Assembly (NCBI GenBank): GCA_037189585.1 | Contig: JBBCJA010000006.1 | Coordinates: forward strand, 1 to 64,000 | Direction of reading: 5' to 3' | Source of the DNA: JAEXNA01 sp037189585 | GTDB lineage: Bacteria > Vulcanimicrobiota > Xenobia > Xenobiales > JADMJV01 | DNA: 64,000 nt | Shown: piece by piece, positions 24,377 to 31,286 of the stretch | Layout: each line of letters opens with the position of its first letter | How positions within the stretch are numbered: position 1 is the first letter of the stretch | Position numbers and translations under genes: made by a program | Notes under the pieces: model-generated | Seen by the model: the letters and a program-made list of their open reading frames with translations, nothing else | The model's database searches: none | Told to the model about the DNA's origin: nothing

Positions 24377-25177
24377 ATGCAGATACTCAGTGCCGCCTCC
24401 AAATGTCCCTACGCCCACCGCCACGCCATCGCTCCTCCGACCGTCACGGAGGAGTCCGCGCCCGAAACAACTTTTAGCATCGACGAGGTCCTCTGTCCTG
24501 TGCTCAAGACCGGTGTTCGGGAAGGCCGAATCAAAGTCGACGCGGAGGGGAACGCCAGCGGTCTTGAAGGGTACCTCAAAGACGATCTCGGCATCTCCTG
24601 GGGACTGCGCAAAGTCGCAGTACGCGGGGCCAAAGGAGCGACCGGCAGCCAGGGCGCGGAGGGAGATACTTTCAACCTACGCAACTTGCGCGGCAGCAAT
24701 CTCGACCACAACGCCGACTCTCAGATCCTTCGCAACGGATTTTCTCAAGAGCGACTCGATCTCGCCCTCTCCTTCTCCGCCGACGGTGAGCGCCTGACAC
24801 TAGCCGACCTGGGCCGTTTCCAACAGTACCTCCTACAAGAGGAGCCGGGCGGTAAAGGCAAGTTCGTCGGTGGAGTGGAGTTTTCCGCGGTGGTAGAGGT
24901 GTTCGGCAGAACCGACGGTCAGGGACGCCGCTTTATCAAAAACGATGATTTCATATCTCTTTTCCGCGACAGCCGGTTCCCCGAGGGATGGGAAGCCTCT
25001 CACAAGGACAAGACCGGCTTTCTCGATGTCGGCGCCGCCGCCGTCGAATTCTTCCGCGACCATCCCGGCGAAGCGACCAACCAGGCTAAACCGGCGGGAG
25101 GTGTCTGTCCCTTCAAGCATGGACAGCCCTTCGACCTGGCCCAAGCGGCCAGACAGCACGCCGACAAGCTTCAATGA
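24377..25177 (+). CDS. Unrecognised 266-aa protein behind a leaderless promoter
   Basis: Start ATG 24377 (MQILSAASKCPYAHRH), chosen because the promoter box ends 6 nt before it; a TTG two codons earlier is possible. There is no signal peptide. The core has NLRNLRGSNLDHNADSQILR and a helical region (ERLTLADLGRFQQYL, then DGQGRRFIKNDDFISLF). The CP near the N-terminus and the LDH-N-A-D segment faintly recall heme-thiolate peroxidases (Peroxidase_2: CP... and EHDAS), but I would not assign it. The stop overlaps the YdeI-like gene by 4 nt. Confidence 0.7.
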   Translation: MQILSAASKCPYAHRHAIAPPTVTEESAPETTFSIDEVLCPVLKTGVREGRIKVDAEGNASGLEGYLKDDLGISWGLRKVAVRGAKGATGSQGAEGDTFNLRNLRGSNLDHNADSQILRNGFSQERLDLALSFSADGERLTLADLGRFQQYLLQEEPGGKGKFVGGVEFSAVVEVFGRTDGQGRRFIKNDDFISLFRDSRFPEGWEASHKDKTGFLDVGAAAVEFFRDHPGEATNQAKPAGGVCPFKHGQPFDLAQAARQHADKLQ

Positions 25178-25746
25178 GCCAAGAAGAATACCAGGGACTG
25201 AGAATTCTCGCTTTCGAGAGCAAAGAGCAGTGGCTGGAATGGCTTGATGCAAACCACGGCCAGAATGAAGCCGTCTGGCTGAAAATGGCCAAAAAATCCA
25301 CCGGGCTTCCCTCCATTGATTACGAGATCGGGCGTGAGGGCGCGCTCCGCTATGGCTGGATCGACGGGCAGTCGAAAAGCCTGGGAGCCACCCACTTCCT
25401 ACAAAAATTCTCTCCTCGTCGAGCCCGAAGCAAGTGGTCGAAAGTCAACTGCGACCTGGTGGAAGGGTACATCGCCGCCGGGTTGATGAGACCCTCGGGG
25501 ATGAAGGAAGTGGAGGCCGCGAAGGCCGACGGACGCTGGGACAAAGCCTATCTTCCTCCCTCAAAGATCGAGGTTCCGGAAGACTTTGCTCAGCTCTTAG
25601 AGCAGAATCCGAAAGCCTTGGAGCGCTTCGGAAAACTCAAGCAGATGGAGAGATACCGCATTCTTTATCGCCTGCACGACGCCAAAAAGCCGGAAACGCG
25701 AGAGAAACGGAAAGCCCAGTTCCTCCAGGAGTTGCTTCAAGGATAG
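25174..25746 (+). CDS. YdeI/OmpD-associated family protein
   Basis: 190 residues, ATG overlapping the previous stop (ATGA). The family pattern is clear: an F-x-S-x-E-x-W-x-x-W-L N-terminus, AVWLKMAKKSTGLPSIDYEIGREGALRYGWIDG, FSPRRARSKWSKVN and GLMRPSGMKEVEAAKADGRWD. Members are small cytoplasmic proteins of unclear function, linked to antimicrobial-peptide tolerance in some species. Coupling to the leaderless gene at 24377 puts it under the same promoter. A tandem terminator-like array begins 6 nt after its stop. Confidence 0.85.
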   Translation: MSQEEYQGLRILAFESKEQWLEWLDANHGQNEAVWLKMAKKSTGLPSIDYEIGREGALRYGWIDGQSKSLGATHFLQKFSPRRARSKWSKVNCDLVEGYIAAGLMRPSGMKEVEAAKADGRWDKAYLPPSKIEVPEDFAQLLEQNPKALERFGKLKQMERYRILYRLHDAKKPETREKRKAQFLQELLQG

Positions 25747-25752
25747 AGCGCT

Positions 25753-25972
25753 CGTTTTCTTGATAGCGCGACCTTCACGCGGGTAGCGCTGCCCGTTTTC
25801 TTGATAGCGCGACCTTCACGCGGGTAGCGCTGCCCGTTTTCTTGATAGCGCGGCCTTCACGCGGGTAGCGCTGCCCGTTTTCTTGATAGCGCGGCCTTCA
25901 CGCGGGTAGCGCTGCCCGTTTTCTTGATAGCGCGACCTTCACGCGGGTAGCGCTGCCCGTTTTCTTGATAGC
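25753..25972 (+). repeat. Five 41-bp tandem repeats plus a partial sixth, terminator-like
   Basis: Identical 41-bp units start at 25753, 25794, 25835, 25876 and 25917, with a 15-bp partial unit at 25958. The only variation is A or G at one position (GCGCGACC in copies 1, 2 and 5; GCGCGGCC in copies 3 and 4). Within each unit AGCGC-N-ACC can pair with GGT-N-GCGCT, and the variable base keeps pairing as A-U or G-U. Each stem is followed by GCCCGTTTTCTT. The unit thus looks like a rho-independent terminator repeated in series after the YdeI-like gene. There are no unique spacers, so it is not a CRISPR. The remaining 25973-26051 holds only the next promoter. Confidence 0.85.
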
Positions 25973-26039
25973 ATCACCCTCGACCAGCAACTGATCCCGA
26001 GGCGGACACGTTCATAGGTCCAGCCTCTCACGCTCATGC

Positions 26040-26051
26040 TATAATAATCGC
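26040..26051 (+). promoter_or_regulatory. TATAAT box 6 nt before an ATG
   Basis: A perfect TATAAT lies at 26040-26045 and the Uma2-family gene starts at 26052 with no Shine-Dalgarno sequence, so transcription should begin at the start codon. No good -35 is seen 17 nt upstream (GGTCCA). This supports leaderless translation in this organism, together with 24377 and 57842. Confidence 0.6.
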
Positions 26052-26672
26052 ATGAGCGTCTCCGCCACCCCACTCGAGAATCGGTTCGTCACAGGCGCCT
26101 CCTGGGAGGACTACAACCGCTATCTCGAGGCGGTAGGCGAGCGGAGGATACGCGTGACCTACGACGGAACGATGGTCGAGCTGATGACTCCGAGCCACCG
26201 CCACGAAAGTCTTAAAGAATGGCTTCAACTCTTTCTGGTTTGCTTTATGGAAGAGACTGAGGTGGACTTTGTGGTTGGAGGAAACACGACGTTCAAGGAC
26301 ACCTTGGAAAAGAAGGGCCTCGAGCCAGACGACTGCTACTGGATTTCATCGTGGCGGGATGTCCTGGGCGGCTGGAGTCCAGAGACGGGCCCGCCGCCTG
26401 ACCTGGCGATCGAGGTGGAAATTTCTCGCAGCGTCCTGAATCGATTGTCGATTTATGCTGCTCTCCGAGTCCCCGAGTTGTGGCGGATCAGCGAGGCCGG
26501 CAAGATCTCGGTTTGGACGCTCGCGGGGGATGACTATCAAGCCTGTCCATCGAGTCCGAGCTTGCCCGGCCTGTCCCTGGAATTTGTTGAGGAACACCTG
26601 GCCAAAGGTGGTCAAACGTCGGACATGCGCCTCCTCAAGGCTTTTCGCCAGGCTCTCCGCGACCGAATCTGA
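26052..26672 (+). CDS. Uma2-family endonuclease-like protein (DUF820)
   Basis: 206 residues, ATG at 26052. The N-terminal S-W-E-D-Y segment and RIRVTYDGTMVELMTPSHRHE are typical of Uma2/DUF820. The PD-(D/E)xK site is visible: the Glu in MVELMTP, the Asp in LEPDDCYW and PPDLAIEVEIS, where the family normally has D-L-x-I-E-V. The usual S-x-S segment follows as EISRSVLNRLSIYAAL. The family is abundant in cyanobacteria and related phyla; nuclease activity is inferred from the fold and the role is unknown. It may share a transcript with the gene 26 nt downstream. Confidence 0.85.
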   Translation: MSVSATPLENRFVTGASWEDYNRYLEAVGERRIRVTYDGTMVELMTPSHRHESLKEWLQLFLVCFMEETEVDFVVGGNTTFKDTLEKKGLEPDDCYWISSWRDVLGGWSPETGPPPDLAIEVEISRSVLNRLSIYAALRVPELWRISEAGKISVWTLAGDDYQACPSSPSLPGLSLEFVEEHLAKGGQTSDMRLLKAFRQALRDRI

Positions 26673-26698
26673 CGTTAAGAGGATAGACACTTCAACCC

Positions 26699-28210
26699 AT
26701 GAGCTCTACCTGGGATGCTACCGGAGTGGTTCACCTCCGTGACCTGGTCGACCGGTATCGTTGGGATACTCGCAAGCTTTCAGCTTATCTGGACCGGCTG
26801 GGTCTGGGCGATGTTTCTCAGAAAGCTCCACCCGACCAGTTCGCCACTTCCAGCTTCTCGCCGCCGAAACGGCTGCTCGTCCTCAATCGTGACGAAGACA
26901 CGGACCTCTGGAAGCGTTTTCGTAGCTGGCTCTCCCAAGCCGCGGAGCTCCACCTGGTCGTCTGTCACTATCATCGGCCCGATCTGGAGCGACAGCACCA
27001 GCTCGAGCGTGAGGTCTTCAGCGCGCTGGCCGAACTTCCGTTGGTCCAGCTCGTCCACTGGGTCAAAGGGGAGGAAGCTCCCACCCCGCTACGCCTGGTC
27101 CTTGAAGGATCCAAGCTGAACTGGCCCACTCCACCGGCCCTTCCCGCTCTCGAGACGAGTGGTCCGGGTCCCTGGCTCGAGTGGCCGGACCCACCGGGGT
27201 GGCAACCCGAGTTGGATTGGCCCCGATGGGTCTGTCATCGAGATGGGGCTCCAACGATGTATCATCCCTCCAGCGGAAGGTTCCTCAACCTGAGAAGTGG
27301 CGAATGGAGCGAGCAAGTGGGGCCTCCGACGAAGCAAACACGCCTCTGTGTGGCTCCCGATGGCCAACGCCTCTTGAGCTCTAATTTTCGAGGTCAATTC
27401 TCCATTCTCGACCTCCACAGCGGAGGGCTTCAGACGTTCCAGGGGCCGTCCGGGTTCCCGATCGGGATTTGGCCGGGCCAGGAGATCGGTTGGAGTGGGC
27501 ATCGCTGCACTTTCAACTGGCTCCACCTCCAGCAGAGGACCGGTGGAACCCTTTCCGCCTGCGACCACGACTGGCCCTGCGGACACGAAAAGAAGCAGTA
27601 CGGGTATCTCGATAACGAGCCGTGCTGGGTCCACCTCTCCCCTATCTACGACGCTTATCTTTCGGTTTATCAAAAAGACGCCGTCATATCCGCGTCCTTA
27701 CCCGTCGGCTGGCGCTCCTTCGGAACCGTCTGGACCGCCCTGAACGAACCCGCGCTGGACCCGACCCGCGCACTCTTTTTCACCCATGACGGCTCGGCCG
27801 GGACAGGGGATCCCCGGGAAGCCGAGGACGGTGATGCTCGAGACCTGAGGCCTGTCATCGTTCTGGGGCCCGATCCCAATTACCGTTACGCCCTCGACCT
27901 GCGTCGCAGCGTCTACCGCGTCGTGGGAGAAAGCGTGAGTGAAGTTAACGAACCGGTCGATGGATACGCCGTCTTTGACTCCAATCACGACGGAGTTCGC
28001 TATGAGACCGGCCGCCTTCTCGGAGGTTGGGGTCGTAGCTTGATCGTCGCATCTGGAACCGAGCTGCGGCGAGAGGACCTGGTCAGTGGACAACGGACAA
28101 GCCTGGGTCGAGAATCAAGGGAGATCTCATGGGCCTTCCCTGTCCCCGCCTCGGCCAACCTGATCCTGGTTAGCCAAAGCCCGGAGAGAGCCGAACTCCG
28201 GCTGGTATAG
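26699..28210 (+). CDS. 503-aa protein of unknown function, propeller-like C-terminal half
   Basis: ATG at 26699; AGAGGA lies rather far upstream (14 nt). Residues 1-60 are helical. Residues 60-140 form an alpha/beta domain (KRLLVLNRDEDTDLWKRFRSW ... LHLVVCHYHRPDLERQHQL). A P/W-rich linker follows (145-180). Residues 185-500 are repeated strand units with W/D/G patterns (APDGQRLLSSNFRGQFSILD), suggesting a beta-propeller. There is no signal peptide. An N-terminal effector-like domain joined to a propeller is seen in some bacterial conflict proteins, but no specific domain can be named. Confidence 0.7.
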   Translation: MSSTWDATGVVHLRDLVDRYRWDTRKLSAYLDRLGLGDVSQKAPPDQFATSSFSPPKRLLVLNRDEDTDLWKRFRSWLSQAAELHLVVCHYHRPDLERQHQLEREVFSALAELPLVQLVHWVKGEEAPTPLRLVLEGSKLNWPTPPALPALETSGPGPWLEWPDPPGWQPELDWPRWVCHRDGAPTMYHPSSGRFLNLRSGEWSEQVGPPTKQTRLCVAPDGQRLLSSNFRGQFSILDLHSGGLQTFQGPSGFPIGIWPGQEIGWSGHRCTFNWLHLQQRTGGTLSACDHDWPCGHEKKQYGYLDNEPCWVHLSPIYDAYLSVYQKDAVISASLPVGWRSFGTVWTALNEPALDPTRALFFTHDGSAGTGDPREAEDGDARDLRPVIVLGPDPNYRYALDLRRSVYRVVGESVSEVNEPVDGYAVFDSNHDGVRYETGRLLGGWGRSLIVASGTELRREDLVSGQRTSLGRESREISWAFPVPASANLILVSQSPERAELRLV

Positions 28211-28241
28211 GAGCCTGAGCCTAAAGACCGAAGCGGCGCGC

Positions 28242-29318
28242 ATGCGATCACTGAAGATGGCGGCGGGTCTTACCGGCGCCCTAGCATTAGCCCGTCAACT
28301 CTTCCACAAAGGCCCGATAGCCCATCCCGTCAGCCCTCCTCCCCGAGGCATTCTCGACATTCACTGTCACACCGCCGGAATCGGGCACTGCGGCAGCGGA
28401 GCCTGGGTCAGTGAAAGCTTACGGGGCAGTTGGAAATTCCCACTCTACCTGAAAATCTTCGAGACAAGTCTTAGAGAGCTTCAAGAGCGCGGTGACAGGG
28501 ATGTGCTGGACAAGATCACGCGGCGCTTGCGCGAGTCGCACCATGTTGATGACGCGGTCATCATCGCCATGGACGCCCCTTACACCGCCGAAGGTCAGGT
28601 CAATCCGAGCGCGGGTGAGCTTCATGTCTGCAACCGGTGGCTGGGAGAGACCCTCAAGGAGTATCCCGAGCTTCACTTTGGGGCCAGCGTCCATCCCAGT
28701 CGGGCCGACGCTATCGAAGAGCTACGCTGGTCCAAGGCCAACGGCGCTGTCCTGGTCAAATGGTTACCCAACATCCAGGCTATCGATCCTTCCCAAGAGC
28801 AGTATCGCGATTACTACCGAACGCTGGTCGAACTCGACCTCCCGCTATTGACCCACGTGGGGGCCGAAGACTCCTTCTCTAAAGCCGACGACCGCCTGGG
28901 AGACCCCCACCTGTTGCGCTTCCCGTTGGAGTGCGGAGTTAGAGTTATCGCGGCCCATGTGGCCAGTTCCGGCAGCAACCAGGGGCAACTCAATATCGAT
29001 CGACTTTTGGAGATGATGCCCCACTATCCCAACCTGGTGGCCGATATTTCCACTCTGACCCAGCTCAATCGCAGCCATCACCTACCCAAGGTCCTTACCG
29101 ATGAACGCCTTAAGGGCCGGCTTCTTTTCGGCACCGACCATCCGCTGACGAACACGCCGCTTGTCACGGCGTGGCAATTCCTTTTCCGCTTGAGTCTCTC
29201 ACAGATCTGGGAAATCGCGACAACCCCAAATCCCTGGGATCGGAGCGTGAAGCTCAAAGCCGCTCTCGGCGTTCCTCCCGAGGTGTTCAGCCAAAGTCGG
29301 GAATACCTCAACCTTTAG
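28242..29318 (+). CDS. Amidohydrolase-family (Amidohydro_2) metal-dependent hydrolase
   Basis: 358 residues, ATG at 28242. After a hydrophobic N-terminus the TIM barrel starts with the metal motif DIHCHT. Later come VLVKWLPN (candidate Lys), PLLTHVGAED, RVIAAHVASSG and LLFGTDHPL, which give the expected H-x-H, K, H, H, D ligand order. The sequence GTDHPL near the end is typical of amidohydrolase-2 enzymes, which hydrolyse or decarboxylate small ring or carbonyl compounds. The substrate cannot be told. The leading segment MAAGLTGALALARQLF may be a membrane anchor. Confidence 0.8.
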   Translation: MRSLKMAAGLTGALALARQLFHKGPIAHPVSPPPRGILDIHCHTAGIGHCGSGAWVSESLRGSWKFPLYLKIFETSLRELQERGDRDVLDKITRRLRESHHVDDAVIIAMDAPYTAEGQVNPSAGELHVCNRWLGETLKEYPELHFGASVHPSRADAIEELRWSKANGAVLVKWLPNIQAIDPSQEQYRDYYRTLVELDLPLLTHVGAEDSFSKADDRLGDPHLLRFPLECGVRVIAAHVASSGSNQGQLNIDRLLEMMPHYPNLVADISTLTQLNRSHHLPKVLTDERLKGRLLFGTDHPLTNTPLVTAWQFLFRLSLSQIWEIATTPNPWDRSVKLKAALGVPPEVFSQSREYLNL

Positions 29319-29433
29319 ACATCCCATTTTTGCCATCGGATCCGCAGGAATGACTCCAGCGGCGGATAATGCCCCACGGCCCAGGCGGAAGAAGGTCTTC
29401 CGCGAGAATCTACCTGGAGAGAGGAACACTACT

Positions 29434-30195
29434 TTGTTCGTAAAGAATCGCAAACCTTCAGCCCTGACCATGGCCGCCATCGGCTTTATCTCGGCCTTGA
29501 CCCTAGGCTGTGGGAACTCCAACATCAGCGGCAACACCGATTTCGTCTACACGGGAAATAACGTGAACCCCGGTAACACCGGAGCCGTTCGCTTTCAGTT
29601 TCGGCGGCTTCTAGCCAACGCTCAAACAACCGTGAACCTTTCCGCCAACGTCCCCGCCGATACCACGACCCTCGACTTCGCCTTTTTTGATGAGGACGGA
29701 ATTTCTGACACCAACTTCATCTATGGCGACGAAGTCGGCTTTTCCGAGGAGGTTAGCGTAAGCGGCGTGCCCACCAGCGCGGCCTTCGTGGTTATCACCA
29801 CCTATGATGCCAAGGGATACCCCATCTCCACCATCGCCGACACCGTGGAAGTCGTGGCCGGGAGTGAAACCACCGAAGATCTGTCCGACGCTAACAATCA
29901 ATCTGTCTCCTTCGAGAACGTGATCATCTCTCCCAACCCTATCAATCTTCAGGACGGTCAAACTCGCCAGGTTGGAGTATCCGCCGGGTTCTCCAATGGT
30001 GATACCGTTTCCGTTCCGGTAGGCGACCCCGAATACGACACCGGCAATGACGCCATCGCCACCGTGTCGGCGACCGGTGTGGTAACCGCCGTGGACCCTG
30101 GGGAAACCACTGTCACCGCGACTTTGGATATCCGTGGCACCGAACAGACCGGAGCCGCCGACGTCAACGTCCTGCTTGTTGAGCTGGCCGATTAG
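29434..30195 (+). CDS. Putative lipoprotein with a C-terminal Ig-like (BIG2) domain
   Basis: 253 residues from TTG 29434, which has GAGAGG 9 nt upstream; the frame stays open to 29350, but that part lacks export features. The signal sequence MAAIGFISALTLGCG ends in a lipobox cysteine. The middle is Asn/Thr/Asp-rich and beta-like. The last 80 residues, with VSPNPINLQDGQT-type spacing and a DDAIATVSATGVVTAVDPGETTVTA-like segment, form a bacterial Ig-like group 2 fold. It is probably a cell-surface adhesion or envelope protein. A strong terminator follows. Confidence 0.75.
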   Translation: MFVKNRKPSALTMAAIGFISALTLGCGNSNISGNTDFVYTGNNVNPGNTGAVRFQFRRLLANAQTTVNLSANVPADTTTLDFAFFDEDGISDTNFIYGDEVGFSEEVSVSGVPTSAAFVVITTYDAKGYPISTIADTVEVVAGSETTEDLSDANNQSVSFENVIISPNPINLQDGQTRQVGVSAGFSNGDTVSVPVGDPEYDTGNDAIATVSATGVVTAVDPGETTVTATLDIRGTEQTGAADVNVLLVELAD

Positions 30196-30214
30196 ATACC
30201 ACCAGCTCCAAAGA

Positions 30215-30246
30215 AAGGGCTCGCCAAGGACGGCGGGCCCTTTTTT
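30215..30246 (+). terminator. Rho-independent terminator
   Basis: AAGGGCTCGCC (30215-30225) pairs with GGCGGGCCCTT (30232-30242) with one T-G wobble and a 6-nt loop. It runs straight into a TTTTTT tract (30241-30246). It lies 20 nt after the stop of the Ig-like lipoprotein gene. Confidence 0.9.
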
Positions 30247-30304
30247 GATTGCCGTCATCACTCTGGGGAATAAGTCTACAAAGCGCGCGACGAAGAAAGA
30301 CGTT

Positions 30305-30646
30305 ATGGACAACCAGCCCTCCGAAATTCGCCTTCCCAGACGCCAGTTCATCGCCAACCTGCTTTTCGCGGGAAGCGTGGTGACACTGGCGGGACTCCAG
30401 AGCGCCGAAGCGCAGCAAAATCCCACCGATGGCTGGACCCTGCCAGACCTCAACAAACCATCGTCCGGACCGACGCCAAAGCCCACTCCCAGGCCGAAAC
30501 CTCCCAAGCCCCCCCGTCCCCTGCCGCCTGGAAAGCCGAGATTTCCGGCACCACCCACCGCCGGCCTTCCGGTGCCTCCAAGCCCTCGTGGACGTGTGGT
30601 TCTCCCCGGTGATGTCAGTCCTCCTCAACCGCCACCTCGCCGTTAA
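30305..30646 (+). CDS. Tat-exported proline-rich small protein
   Basis: 113 residues from ATG 30305 (GAAGAAAGA upstream); earlier in-frame ATGs run through the terminator. The N-terminus IRLPRRQFIANLLFAGSVVT is a twin-arginine signal (RRxF then a hydrophobic stretch) ending in a QSAEAQ cleavage site. The mature part is almost entirely Pro with Lys, Gly and Arg (PTPKPTPRPKPPKPP). Such tails usually span or bind the wall. A Tat signal on a protein with no folded domain is odd. Function unknown. Confidence 0.7.
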   Translation: MDNQPSEIRLPRRQFIANLLFAGSVVTLAGLQSAEAQQNPTDGWTLPDLNKPSSGPTPKPTPRPKPPKPPRPLPPGKPRFPAPPTAGLPVPPSPRGRVVLPGDVSPPQPPPRR

Positions 30647-30725
30647 CCTTTTCGGTTTGTTGGCAACAATTCGCCAACATTCGCGGAGGCGTTTTAGGAT
30701 ATTTTCAGGCCAGAGGATAACCACA

Positions 30726-30887
30726 ATGAACTATACAGTTGCTGACCTGAGATTGATCTGTGCCTGGTGTAACACCATCATTCGCTCACCCGAGCGCTAC
30801 TGCCACGACGAGGTTCCCGAGTCCCACGGCGTTTGCCAATGCTGCGCCGTCAAAATGGGAATGCCGGCGGAACTTCTTCACTACTGA
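30726..30887 (+). CDS. Stand-alone CxWC/SHGxCxxC zinc-binding miniprotein
   Basis: 53 residues from ATG 30726 with GAGG 8 nt upstream. The first pair is ICAWCNTI and the second ESHGVCQCCAVK, so four cysteines (plus His) can bind zinc. The C-x-W-C-K/N-x-I ... S-H-G-x-C-x-x-C pattern is well known as a short C-terminal segment of some PAS, GAF and response-regulator proteins. Here it stands alone. It lies 10 nt before the next gene, so the two are probably co-transcribed. A role as a signalling adaptor is inference. Confidence 0.7.
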   Translation: MNYTVADLRLICAWCNTIIRSPERYCHDEVPESHGVCQCCAVKMGMPAELLHY

Positions 30888-30896
30888 CAATCGAGC

Positions 30897-31286
30897 ATGA
30901 AAGCTTTTTTCCTAACCGTGGGCCTAGGGGTTCTTCTAGCCCTGATGCCCGCCACAGCCGGGCCAAGCCAGGGAGACCTTCTGGGAAGACTTCTAGCGAT
31001 CGCCGATCCCGATCAAGTGAGAGCCTATCAGGAACTTGACCTGACCCCTGACCAGCTCAGCCGGCTGCGTGTGGCCGCTCAAGAGTTTCTGCCTCGTGTG
31101 GAACAGGCCGCGAACGCTCCCGGTGGGCATTTCATGCTGGTCCCTGAAGCTCTGAGGAGAGTCGACGGAATTCTTACTCCCGTCCAGCGTCCCCTGGCTC
31201 GCAAACTGATTCCGCGCGCTCACCAGTGGTCCAAACTTAAGTCCCTTTACCAAGACTACCACGTGCCCTCGGGGTACCAACAGTAG
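30897..31286 (+). CDS. Small secreted protein
   Basis: 129 residues, ATG at 30897. Signal peptide AFFLTVGLGVLLALMPATAG. The mature part is helical (LDLTPDQLSRLRVAAQEFL ... DGILTPVQRPLARKLIP). The L-T-P-x-Q segment occurs twice and recalls Spy/CpxP-type periplasmic helical proteins, where an LTxxQ motif marks each half. The match is suggestive only. Its 3' end overlaps the convergent transglutaminase gene by 50 nt. Confidence 0.65.
   Translation: MKAFFLTVGLGVLLALMPATAGPSQGDLLGRLLAIADPDQVRAYQELDLTPDQLSRLRVAAQEFLPRVEQAANAPGGHFMLVPEALRRVDGILTPVQRPLARKLIPRAHQWSKLKSLYQDYHVPSGYQQ

Noticed and set aside
25753..25972. CRISPR array
   Set aside because: The 41-bp units are directly adjacent with no unique spacers, and no cas gene is present.
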